Below are positions 53,743 through 64,000 of a stretch of 64,000 nt of DNA, piece by piece. Origin of the DNA: Hydractinia symbiolongicarpus. Lineage: Eukaryota; Cnidaria; Hydrozoa; Anthoathecata; Hydractiniidae. The position numbers and the translations under genes are program-made. A model generated the notes under the pieces. That model had not been told where the DNA came from. It worked only from the letters and a program-made list of their open reading frames with translations, and did no database searches. The stretch lies in assembly GCF_029227915.1 (NCBI RefSeq), contig NC_079884.1, forward strand, positions 11,160,001 to 11,224,000, written 5' to 3'. The stretch's first letter is position 1; each line of letters starts with the position of its first letter.

Positions 53743-55071
53743 CATTATGTTATAATTCTTGTAACACGATCAAAAATTCCGATCATAGGTATGTCGATCA
53801 CTCCACCTTTTTCACAAATTTCTGTTTGTACTCCTTTGTCACTTACGTTCTACTACAGAATAATCAATCGTTTAGTTTAACTCCCTGCCCCTAGAAGTTG
53901 AAATCAAATATTAAGTATCGCACAATCATAAGTACTGGGACATACCCATTCTGTGAAATATGTAGACGACAACTCCAATAGCTAGATGTATTTACGGTAG
54001 AACGATATTAAGACGTCAAGGTGTCTTCTTCCCTTACGTCGAATGACGTTTAACGTACACTTTATGATTTGTTAGTCTCATTATGAATCGTTTCTTGTTG
54101 TTAGACCCGTTTATGCGATATTTGAAACAACTGTTGAACCATACAAATCCAAGTAAGTAACTTTATCTGACATTTTTTATCCGCCATTTTATTCGCTATT
54201 TTTATCCGCTATTTTTATCCGCCATTTTTAACCGCCATTTTTATCCGCCAGTTTTAACCGCCAGTTTTAACCGCTATTTTTATCCGCCATTTTTAACCGC
54301 CATTTTTATCCGCCATTTTTAACCGCCATTTTTATCCGCCAGTTTTATCCGCCAGTTTTAACCGCTATTTTTATCCGCTATTTTGATCTAACTTTTTTAT
54401 TAGACATTTTTATGCGCCATTTTTATCCGCCATTTTTAACCGTAACCGTTTGTAAAATTCAGCTTTCTTATGAGGGATATTCTGTTAAACTTTTTTTGGG
54501 TCCTAAAACGGTTCTTCACTTATTTCCAATGCCTGGTCAAGGAAATCAGAAAATCAAATGACCAGACCAGGAAATCAAATGTTCTGCTTGAATTCCATAT
54601 ATGGATGTTTTTATCACGTGTTCGCTTTCATTTTTTTTTTAGGTTTGTAATTGGAGGAGGACATTTTGACAGAGAAGTTTACGTTGAAGGTGGGTAATTT
54701 TTTGTTGCGTGATAAGTGATTATATGCTTCAAAATTGATTACAGGTGATTTCAATATATAATAATGTAAAAAAACGTTTCTTGACTCTTCATTTGCGTTT
54801 TGCTACTCCTTTTTCATGAGGAAAATTTTAGTATTAGGAAAAATGCATTCGTATTAAATTGAAGATGTTTTTATAATCTCGGGGATCGTGTTGAAGTTCT
54901 TCCTAAAAACCTAAAGGAATTGACACCTCGATTGGAGATGGTCATTTTTCTTTATGTGAGAATTTCTTCTTCAGAGGTTATTATGTGTCCACCATTTTTC
55001 TTGTAGCTAATCTGAGAAGAAATGCACCGTCAGGTTCGCAAGGAAACAGCCATGTTTGTACTATACTGTAA
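53743..55071 (+). pseudogene. Duplicated 3' end of the INPP5E-like gene
   Basis: Holds the last 46 nt of exon 8 without its acceptor (53743-53788), then complete copies of exon 9 (54105-54152), exon 10 (54643-54689) and exon 11 with the CTIL end (55007-55071). It lacks a start and most of the catalytic domain, so it is not a gene by itself. Exon 8 of the real gene could splice to the exon 9 copy and make the same protein with a different 3'UTR. Joining exon 10 to the exon 9 copy would shift the frame (phase 1 to phase 2). Confidence 0.85.
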
Positions 55072-57487
55072 CTCGTTAACATTTGTACAGCTCTCAAGTT
55101 CAACATAAATAACCCGAAAAACCATTTTTATGAGAAAATTAGAACGGTTCTCCTCTTTTTAAGTGCGAAGATAACTTCTTCAGAGAGGTAACTTCATTTC
55201 TTCTAGTTTGTGTTTTTGTTGTGTCCCCTATTTTTTATTCGCATTTGTTATTTTAAATATTAAATTGTAGATATTCTATCTTAATTTATACAAACTATGT
55301 ATGTATATATTGAAATTATAGCAGAAGTATTTATATGTGTATATAAATATAAGTGAATCGAAAAATGTAGTTTCGCGTTGCGTTGCAAAAGTTCTATTCA
55401 TTAGATGTTCGCGTTAGTGGTAAAATCGGTTATTTGAAGCTTTTTACAGAAGCTGAGTTTGTCCTCCACCATTACTAGACTTGTTGTCAGTATCTTAAGT
55501 CGCCCCGTAGTAGCCATCTAGTATCTTAGGTATAAAATGCAAAATTTTTAGTACCTTAAGGAAAGAAAAGTTTGCGCAAGAAAGAATCGCGTTATTAAAA
55601 ATTCATGATCGAAAAAATCATAAATGGCGGAACTAAAAATTGCGAATATGATATTGTGTCAAGAAATTGCGGAATTTAAAATTGCGGATTGGAGCAATAA
55701 TCTATGAATTTTTTTGATGTAGCAGTTGAGAGGATTTCGCTGTAAATTTTTATATAGCAAAATAACGACAAAAATAGCTCCATCTTGGAAATCTACAAAA
55801 TTAGATGGCGAATTTCATTTTATTTTTCTTAGAATTGCGGAAGAAAAGATTTTGAATTTCGTAATTTTTCTAGGAATTGCGAAAGAAAAGATAGCGAATA
55901 ACGTAATTTTTCTAGGAATTGAGGAAGTAAAGTTTGCTAATTTTGGCCAAATTCGCAATCTTCAATTTCGCCAACCTCGTCCCCAGGGCATCTTGTATCT
56001 TTTCTGACCCCGGGACGGCGATACAAAATTCGTATCGCCGTCTCGGGATCATAACGGATACAAGATGTCCTGGGGACGAGGTTGTAATTTTGCAATAATT
56101 TCTTCCCCTAGGTATCTGCTGGTCAAGATGGCGGCTTTTTTCCGCCTTTTGTGGTAGAAACGGCAAAAGTTTTTTCCCATATGTTTTGGCTCGTATGCCA
56201 GCACGCAAAAGTCTTGTTGCATTTGGCGACTTCTTGTTAAGCTTTTGTTCATGGACCGAAAAAGCCGCCGATAATACCTATTTTGTCTTAGAAAAAAAAT
56301 TGAAAATAAACAGCAGTCTATTACACGTTTTTTTTATATACGAATATCAAAATTTCAACCAGGCTGGTCATTATTCTTATATCTCTACATCCCAAGGTTA
56401 ATGTCAATTGTTTAAAACATCCTGATATTCTTATAAAGCATTTTCTTTTATAAGAAAAAGCGTGCTCAACTTTTTGATCTTCACAGTAAGATGACTGGTC
56501 TCATTCCCATAAAGAGGCAGAAACATAAGTACAACGGAGTAGGGGTTGTTGATTAGCTGCTTATAGTATACAGCAACGTGGAATGTGGCTGGTGCACAGT
56601 AAGTTTAAAACGGCGAAAGTGTTTATCTTTCGTCTCTTTAAGAAAAGACATAAAGCCAGTATAAAAAATTGTTATATATGGCTTGAAAGGCAAAATTTTA
56701 AGACAATAAAGGCTAAGAAAATCTACAACTTAACTTCAAGTTACAAAAAACCGAAAAAAATGCCTACAAACGTACCAAATGGCGTTTGTATCAAAACCAC
56801 TGTACAAAGATAAAAAAACCTTGTGTCAATAAATACTTCTCAGGATCAAATAAGATTACCGAAAAATAAAAAACTTCAAGCCCAAATTATCAAAATTTCA
56901 CGAAACTCTAAGCTCAACCAAATGCTCATATTTGTATTATAAAAAGATGCAGAAATATTTTAACTCCAAACAAGACGTATGATATACGCAAACAACCTCG
57001 CGAATAAAGTTTACAAAAAGCTGTCTATCAAATTGGGATTTTTGTTACGAAGTTAGACACGACATATTTTACTATTCAGATACGCAATAATATTTGTTAC
57101 ACACTTATTTTTCAAAATTGATTTGTGAGACCTTCCTGAACGGAAAATTCCTCGAACTTTTAATTTTCGATGGGTCCGTCTTGGGTGAACCGACTGACAG
57201 GAAGAAGAAAGACCACAAACCCACAAACCCCAAAATTTGCGAAATTCATTAATTCAGTTAATTCTGCCTACATTAACTTTTAAAAAGTTTGGTGGAAACA
57301 CCTTTATTTACTAGTTAGTTAAACAAGTGTTTTGAACACTTGTCTTATCTTTTTAAAAAAGAAAAAAAAAGTAAAAATAGTTACCAAGATGAGATTCGAA
57401 CACACGACGACTCCCGTGTCGGTGCTCAGAGAGGCAAAAATTTCCATTCTTGTAGGACACATTTGCGTTTTAATACAAGCTCACGAG
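53743..57487 (+). repeat. Unit 2 of the 3,745-bp tandem duplication
   Basis: Every landmark of unit 1 recurs here at an offset of exactly 3,745 bp: minisatellite, exon copies, MITE (55972-56084), tRNA-like fragment and the final caagctcacgag. The right junction leads into unrelated sequence (cttgtaataaaatg). Identical minisatellite length in both units means either a very recent event or an assembly artefact. Confidence 0.97.
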
Positions 57488-58421
57488 CTTGTAATAAAAT
57501 GAAACAGAACGAAAAAAAAGGTGTAGACTGCCAAAACAACGAGAATGATCGGTTCACCAAAACGGCCGTCATCAGGAGCAGGTACCGTTTTTGTGAAACA
57601 TGTTTCACCTGCCCGACAGGGAAATATCCGAGCAAACTCCTTGCAATTACAAAAAAACCCCTTCGTTTTTCTTAGAAAATATGTATAATAGAACGAGAGT
57701 GACAATGATCAAGCATTTGCGAGTTGCTTATGTTGGAATGTTTCACTTACCTAAAATTTAGGATGTAAATAATTTCATGAATAAAACTATGTCGTTGACA
57801 ACTTGGGAAGCGGTTGGAATGCCTGTAATTGTTGTAATTGTTAATGTTGTTGTCAATGTCTGAATAATCAGAATTATCGGACGCAAAAGGAAGCATAAAA
57901 GCGAAAATTTTGAAACCTAACTCGTTAATCGAATTTTGGTTTGCAAAAGTGCTTGCGGACTTTGATGTTAACAAAGAGGTTGGAATCTGGAAGCGGGAAA
58001 TTTCGATCCTTTTTTTTTTCTTGTTGTCGATATTTTAATAATTTTCGGACGCAAAAAGAAACATGAAAGCGAATTCCAGAGAATTGAAAAGTGCTTGCGG
58101 ACTTTGATTTAAAAAAAACTAAACCCAAAAGCGTGTAGAACTGTCAGGTTGATAAAGGTAACTAGAAAACAACCTTTCTTTTTTTCTGTTTTTAAAGAGA
58201 AAGGTAGAGTGAAGAATAGACACGTAGACACTAAATTGGAAATAAATGTTGAGATTGCGTTGATTCAATTGTCATAACATATTTATGTGCAAACCACGAT
58301 TTGTAGTGGGAAAAGTAATCACCATTTAAGTAAATTGTATATTTAATATTGGACATTTTTGTTGCCGTTGACAGTAGCAAAACAAGTTGATATAAATATT
58401 TGAAAGTAGTAGTAGCAATAA
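57488..58421. other. Intergenic between the duplication and the claudin-like gene
   Basis: Holds a diverged tandem pair (about 57840-57970 and 58015-58110) sharing cggacgcaaaa and aaaagtgcttgcggactttg. The remainder is presumably promoter and 5' flank of the claudin-like gene. No gene was recognised. Confidence 0.5.
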
Positions 58422-58884
58422 AAGAAGAAGAAGAAGAAGAAGAAGAAGAAGAAGAAGAAGAAGAAGAAGAAGAAGAAGAAGAAGAAGAAGAAGAAGAAGA
58501 AGAAGAAGAAGAAGAAGAAGAAGAAGAAGAAGAAGAAGAAGAAGAAGAAGAAGAAGAAGAAGAAGAAGAAGAAGAAGAAGAAGAAGAAGAAGAAGAAGAA
58601 GAAGAAGAAGAAGAAGAAGAAGAAGAAGAAGAAGAAGAAGAAGAAGAAGAAGAAGAAGAAGAAGAAGAAGAAGAAGAAGAAGAAGAAGAAGAAGAAGAAG
58701 AAGAAGAAGAAGAAGAAGAAGAAGAAGAAGAAGAAGAAGAAGAAGAAGAAGAAGAAGAAGAAGAAGAAGAAGAAGAAGAAGAAGAAGAAGAAGAAGAAGA
58801 AGAAGAAGAAGAAGAAGAAGAAGAAGAAGAAGAAGAAGAAGAAGAAGAAGAAGAAGAAGAAGAAGAAGAAGAAGAAGAAGAAGA
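58422..58884 (+). repeat. Long uninterrupted (GAA)n repeat, about 154 units
   Basis: About 460 bp of pure gaa repeats run directly into the ATG of the claudin-like gene. Read in one plus frame it gives an open frame starting MKVVVAIK (58400) and then poly-Glu, whose stop TGA (58886-58888) overlaps the ATG at 58885 as ATGA. The opposite strand reads as poly-Leu, TTC or similar. True length is uncertain in any assembly. Confidence 0.97.
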
Positions 58885-61125
58885 ATGAAAGTCCTAAAGA
58901 TTATACCCATTGTATGTGGCTTCTTTGCGTTCCTGTTTACTTGTGTGAGCGTTGGTGGTAATGCGTGGCTGACGGATAAATCAGGAGATGTTTTATACGG
59001 TCTGTGGAAAACGTGCAATGAACATTCCGGTTGTGAAAAACATCAAAAGGTCGAAGGTAAAAAATCAATGAATATATTGATTATATAGTGTGGAATATAG
59101 TGCATATTATTTTTAAACAAATCATAGACTTCACTTTTAAAATCCTTCTTAGTATGAAAAAGGCCTGTCCGCCCAGGGCATCTTGTATCTTTTATTTTCT
59201 CTGGACGACAGAGGATGCTCAACTAATTATCTCCTACAGGGAAAGGCTATTGCAGACGTTTTTTATTTTTAAATTTTGTTATATTCTATAATTTATAGAT
59301 TGGATCAAATCAACACGAGCTATGACTTTGCTTGCTCTTGTCTGCACATTGATCGGAATAATTTCATCAATAGTGAACATTTTCTGTACACATTTGGCAG
59401 TATCCATTGTTAAGTGTGTTGGGTACGGATTGTCAGGTAAATCTTCTTTGCATAATAACTGATTATGCTTCAACATTTCTCCATTTAAAGATAGCAAATT
59501 TCATTCCAACTTATTCCAGTCCAATGCAAAGCAGTAAACAATCTCTGGGGCAACGTCATTCGCAAAACTCCTTGTTTTTTTGTGATCCTTGGAGTGATAC
59601 ACGTCATTTTTTATATAAGAAATTAGTATATAAGAACGTTAAGGCTAAAAGTTTGTCAAAAATTAAGAACATAATTAAGAATATACTGAAACTGAATAAC
59701 TTTATAGATGGTAGTTTTTCTTTGTACTACTTTAAAATACTATCTATTCCTTTTAATCTTATATTTACCATATATATCTTACCATATATTTCCCTATTTC
59801 AGGAAGGACACAAATAAGAATATTTTAGGCAAAAAGTGTTAAAGAAATTTCAGTGAGTTAAAACTTAAACATTATTGTAAACAAACAAAAAACATGTATT
59901 GTAAGATACCAGTGATAATGAATTTTAATACTTCCTTACTACAGTTCGTTTATTTTATCAAAGTTTTTTAATTTCTATATGAAACGATTGAAAAGGAACG
60001 CTATATATATTACTAATAAACTTAGGAAGTTTTCTTAATTCAATATTCGTTAATCTATGGTACCTAATGTCTACATTATATTGGATTTGAATACAAAAAA
60101 AGAAAAAAATGATTTAGGACGTTTTATTTAGGACCTCTATGCTTGCCTATTAGTTAGGGAACCCACAACGTCGAAACCATGCCCTGTAGCGGTTTGGATT
60201 CGAGGTTGGGGAACCCATTGAAATAAAATTGTAAGTGAAGAGACTTCTGAAACGATAGTATGTTATATATATGTTATTTAAAATACTTTGAATGGGCGAG
60301 ATTCCGTCTCACTTAGACTTTCCCCGAGCAAGATTTTAAATTTCTCTTGGATAAGCGAGACTTTCGCTAAAAGAACATTTTTTCCGCAGTTTGATCGGAT
60401 AACATTTGGAAATAAAAACATAATTTGGGATCATTCAATAATCATGTTGGAAATTAGTTTTTCAAATATCAAACAAGATTTTTTCTGGACGTATCTGTTC
60501 AGAGAACATTATTAATCTTTAATTTTTCTCATTTATTATATTTTGTTCATCTTAATATTTATAGCCATTTATATATTTAAAACTGATTATTCATATTTAT
60601 CTTCATGGTCAGTGGGATAGCGTATAGCGTTATTTTTAGGTGAATCGAATCATAATGTGGACAAATGAGAACATTTTAAAATATAAACTGTAACTAGGGA
60701 TTCTGAATTATCCCCCCTAAATACTAAGGGGGGGGGGGGCAAGAATGATAATCGAGCTTATTTTTGTATACCTGACTTCAATGGAAAAAGTGATTTAAAT
60801 TTTAACACATTTTTCGTTATTAATTTTTAATTTTTTTTATTATTAGTCACTTTCCTCCAATTTTGTTTATATTAATATTCATTTCTATTTATAATTTTTA
60901 AATAAGTTTAAGATTTAATTTTTTGCTATAGTCATCTTCATGATCAGTGGGTTGGCGATATTTATGGACGAAACAACAGAACATGTTGACAAATATGGAA
61001 TGAAGTATAGCTGGGCTTTGGTTTTAGGATGGGTGGCAATGATATTTTCCCTTGTTTCCCTCATTCTATCGATCGTGAATATTATCACTGGAGATAAAAA
61101 AGTAGCTTCAAATCAAACAGTGTGA
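58885..61125 (+). CDS. Claudin/PMP22-family four-transmembrane protein, 3 exons
   Basis: Exons: 58885-59056, 59299-59436, 60932-61125 (504 nt, 167 residues, GT-AG, phases agree). Four hydrophobic segments: TM1 in the first 25 residues (IIPIVCGFFAFLFTCVSV), TM2 and TM3 around MTLLALVCTLIGIISSIV and VGYGLSVIFMISGLAIF, TM4 in WALVLGWVAMIFSLVSL. The first extracellular loop has AWL, then GLWKTC and a second Cys (HSGC), the W-GLW-C-C signature of the PMP22/claudin/EMP family. The length is short compared with vertebrate claudins (about 210) but normal for EMP/PMP22-type members. Such proteins act in cell junctions or membrane organisation. The C-terminus ends QTV, a possible PDZ ligand. A poly(A) signal is at 61558-61563. 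The exact subfamily is unclear. Confidence 0.85.
60597..60672 (+). pseudogene. Dead copy of the start of claudin-like exon 3
   Basis: The sequence cttcatggtcagtgggatag with following gtggacaaatgag mirrors the true exon 3 (cttcatgatcagtgggttgg ... ttgacaaatatgg). Upstream intron sequence is also similar (about 60530-60596 against 60850-60931). The copy lacks an AG acceptor at the right place and reaches a stop after about 15 codons in the exon 3 frame. Confidence 0.7.
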
Positions 61126-61670
61126 ACTGGCAATTTCTTTTGGAATTTTTATTTATAGAAAGTAACTTTTACGAAATGCAACTTAGTGATGCGCGAATAG
61201 AATTGGTCAACATCGATCGTTTTACCTCAAACCGAGATTTTTTTTAATTTTTGATTCCTGACACCGCGGTGGAGAACTCGTGCAGTTCGCTTTAGTTTAT
61301 TTTTAAGCGTTATGCTCCTAAACAACTTCGTCACCAAGGCTTTATTCTCTTTTTGAATCTCGTCATCAGCTTAAATCAAGAAAATCTTATTCTACGAAAA
61401 CCTTTCGCGTTACCATAGTGTTTAAAATTAGATACAATATTTTAGAGAAAACGTTTTCTACGTGTGCATGTAACTTAATTTTGCGGGATATAAAAAATAT
61501 GACGAATTGTTGTATTAGTTTTTGCGAATAATTGATATGTAAGTATTTCGCGGGGCAAATAAATGTTATCAAATATTTTTAAACAATCTTTTGACACGTC
61601 AGTAAACCAAAATGGTAGCTGTGAGTAGCGACGGGCGGATTTACCAGGGGCAACGGTTAAAAAAAAGAAA
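61126..61670. other. 3' flank of claudin-like gene
   Basis: The probable 3'UTR with AATAAA at 61558-61563. Nothing else was recognised before the Helitron array. Confidence 0.5.
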
Positions 61671-62245
61671 CTAGTCGTTAGCCCGTGGAAAAATCCACAG
61701 GTTCGCCCGTCCTTTTTATACCGCATTGCGTGCGTCTCGCTAACTGCGCAGCCAAGCTACCATTTTGCGTGGCAGACAGACGGACGGACAGACAGACGTA
61801 TACGTGTATTATAATATAGACTAGCCGTTAACCCGTGGAAAAATCCACGGGGTCACCCGTCCTTTATATATCGCATTTCGTGTTTCCGCCACTAGTTGTT
61901 AGCCCGTGGAAAAATCCACGGGGTCGCCCGTCCTTTAAATTTACCCGTCGCAAAAAAGTGGACAAAAATATATCGCATTTGGTATTGGTGCGCATTTTAA
62001 AAATTTCGTGTTTCCGTTACGGGACGCGGCTTTCGCGGACACACAGACAAAATTCGGCTATTATTAAAGAGACTAGTCGTTGCCCGTGGAAAATTCCACG
62101 GGTTTGCCCGTCCTTTATATTTACCCGCCGCAACAAAGTGGATAAAAATATATCGCATTTGATATTCGTACTTCCGTAACATTATTTTCAAACTCAGCGG
62201 GGGGTCTGCGCAGAGACAGACAGACGACGGCTATTATTATAGAGA
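61671..62245 (-). mobile_element. Head-to-tail array of four Helitron-derived elements
   Basis: On the minus strand: element 1 (61671-61820), a truncated element 2 (61821-61890), element 3 (61892-about 62070) and element 4 (62073-62245). Each has the hairpin cccgtgga/tccacggg (with small variants) and CTAG at its 3' end. Elements 1, 3 and 4 also keep the TCTATA- or TCTCTATAATAAT-type 5' end. Elements 1 and 2 abut with no spacer. Outer flanks are A and T as expected. Elements 3 and 4 share an interior (tttacccg...cgcaa, aaaatatatcgcattt) that differs from element 1. Confidence 0.85.
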
Positions 62246-64000
62246 TGTATACTCTTACTCGTAGGGAGGAAAAGGCGTTAGCAGAAGAAAACTCGGATGT
62301 TCCAATAATGAATATACGATACACACAACACGCGAGTCTATTTAGATTAATAGAAAAAATTTAGAAATGTATAATATTTATATTTTAGAAAGGAAGTGCA
62401 AATTGTCGACAAATTCCCAGATCCTAAATTAAATGACAATTTACAAAAAGAGTGCACAATAACATTTTAAGTACTATCCTTTCAACCATACCTCTATCCT
62501 TCCTCGGTGCACTTCGTAAAAAATCAGACTTTATAGAGATCTTCGAAGTTTTAAATCACAACAGGCAATAAATTCGATTTTATAACTATATTGACCCGCG
62601 GCGTTCAAGATTCTTACCAGGACAGGGAAACAAAGAACTTGGAGATGATAAATCCGATGGCCTATGTTTTTCGCAATATTGCATACTAGCCTCACAAAGA
62701 ATGAATTATTTTATAATCACAACTTACTTATAACACTATCACATGGGCACATAAACAGATGCAGGAATTGTCAAAATGGGCATGGTCTGAAAGTGGACCT
62801 CCATATAACTGAAAAACCACTTGAATCCTCAATAGACATTAACACTCGGGACGGACTGATTGATTTTAGGTCAAACATTTATAGAAAATCTCTATAAGGA
62901 AGACACTTCGGGTCAGCTTTAGATAGAATACATTCACAGATGGTGTGAGTGGCATGGATGGCGACATATGTACAACTGCCAGTAATAAAACCACATAAAA
63001 CAAGTTACCAGCGTTGTTTTAAGAGGAAAGAAATTATTGTCTCCTTCAAAGGTTAATTATTTTCCGGATTAACTCAAACTTTAGCCTTTATGGAAGTTTC
63101 TTATTCGAAACAGTATACGTTAGTTATTCTGACAAAAACTTGTATATTTTTAGCATAAAAAAGGTTTTAAGCTGGACTGGTCTAACATTTGGGCTTAATC
63201 AATGTTTTGCGTTAGATAAAAATTAACTTCCACCAATGAGATTTTTTCATTCAAAACTTCCAATACATTCTGTATTGGAAGTTTTGAATTTCACACGTTC
63301 AGGTTAGTTTACATCTCTTTGATTCAAATTTTGACTTAGCAGACAGAGGAAAGAGGACAGGGCAATGGAAATTTCGTTTGTTAGCATGGGCGCTTATTTA
63401 AAAGGGGGCTTAATTGTAAAGTCACCGTATTGTCTAACTAAGTGCACGGCACCCGTCCCAGGGTGTGGCATATTGATGGTTACAGGGAATATAAATGCTT
63501 GTAATTTCCCGCTTATTCTAAGAACAGAATCGTAAAGTAGACAAAATTTAAATAAGTGCAAATTTTCAGATGAAGTTGTAGTGTCATAAGTGCGGGATAT
63601 ACATTTTACAATGTGTAGTATATAGATATATATATAAATATACATGGCTCACTAACAAGCGGGAGCGCTAAACAAAAAACTAGAACTATAAAACTATAAA
63701 AATATACATTATTGTGCAATCATTTTTGATGCAAGGAATGACGCAACCACATACTTTCGCCGTTTGCGTGACGTGCAACAAAAATGTACCAGTGGCAACT
63801 CCATGTGCGAAAACCGTGCAGCTACCTCAAAAAGGGATGCGCTAGCAGCTGTTGTATAGTGTACCTTTCACGTTTGTTGTACTTCAGACAGCCCTAGAAA
63901 AAAATTTTAAATGACCGTTTATTTGTATGGATAGGCTAATAGATAGGAAACTGTTACAATGAGGGCGTAAGATGGGGCGGTGTTGAATGTTTACGTAAAC
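62246..64000. other. Intergenic to the right edge
   Basis: AT-rich, no exon recognised. The 78-codon frame at 62664-62897 has no family match. The only strong structure is the hairpin at 63249-63289. Confidence 0.55.
63249..63289. repeat. Perfect 19-bp hairpin with 3-nt loop
   Basis: attcaaaacttccaataca, loop ttc, then the exact reverse complement. The symmetry ends abruptly on both sides. No T run follows, and the stem is shorter than a usual animal miRNA precursor. Confidence 0.9.

Noticed and set aside
58326-59018. Poly-Leu open frame on the minus strand
   Set aside because: It is the reverse reading of the GAA repeat and of the claudin-like exon 1.
61835-62179. 114-codon frame in the Helitron array
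   Set aside because: It reads the repeated Helitron termini; the apparent internal protein repeat only reflects the tandem elements.

Overview
The window is animal nuclear DNA, AT-rich and intron-rich, with GT-AG introns and many small non-autonomous transposons. Gene content and repeat style suggest an early-branching marine invertebrate; a cnidarian, perhaps a hydrozoan, is my best guess, but no marker here fixes the species. I see no rRNA, CRISPR array or prokaryotic-style operon.

Layout. 1-333: edge of a satellite array. 458-563: hAT-like MITE. 3719-4465: intronless methyltransferase gene (METTL27-like), with an inverted 68-bp copy of its 5' coding end about 320 bp upstream. 5343-11090: complete 13-exon gene for a two-RRM protein like TRNAU1AP/SECp43. 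11091-16606: intergenic, repeats and a possible solo LTR. 16838-32694: complete 24-exon ORP5/8-type oxysterol-binding-protein-related gene. 32695-42806: intergenic, MITEs, one Helitron and a candidate two-exon secreted-peptide gene on the minus strand (39325-39863). 42807-51326: complete 11-exon INPP5E-type inositol polyphosphate 5-phosphatase ending in a CaaX box. 49998-57487: two adjacent copies of a 3,745-bp unit that carries the last exons of that gene. 58422-58884: about 460 bp of pure GAA repeat touching the start codon of a claudin/PMP22-like four-TM gene (58885-61125). 61671-62245: head-to-tail Helitron array. The rest is intergenic.

The multi-exon models were assembled by eye from splice sites, reading phase and family similarity. 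Each summed coding length is a multiple of three: 972 nt (TRNAU1AP-like), 2421 nt (ORP8-like), 2127 nt (INPP5E-like) and 504 nt (claudin-like), giving 323, 806, 708 and 167 residues.

Function. Two of the genes act on phosphoinositides: ORP5/8 proteins exchange PI4P and phosphatidylserine at ER-plasma membrane contacts, and INPP5E removes the 5-phosphate from PI(4,5)P2 and PIP3, notably in cilia. Their proximity may be chance. The METTL27-like, TRNAU1AP-like and claudin-like genes have no evident link to them. I found no convincing new multi-gene system. The most notable signals are the local duplications (inverted gene fragment, tandem 3.7-kb unit, dead exon copy), the GAA tract with its ATGA overlap, the Helitron array, the predicted prenyl-type change in INPP5E and the small secreted peptide.
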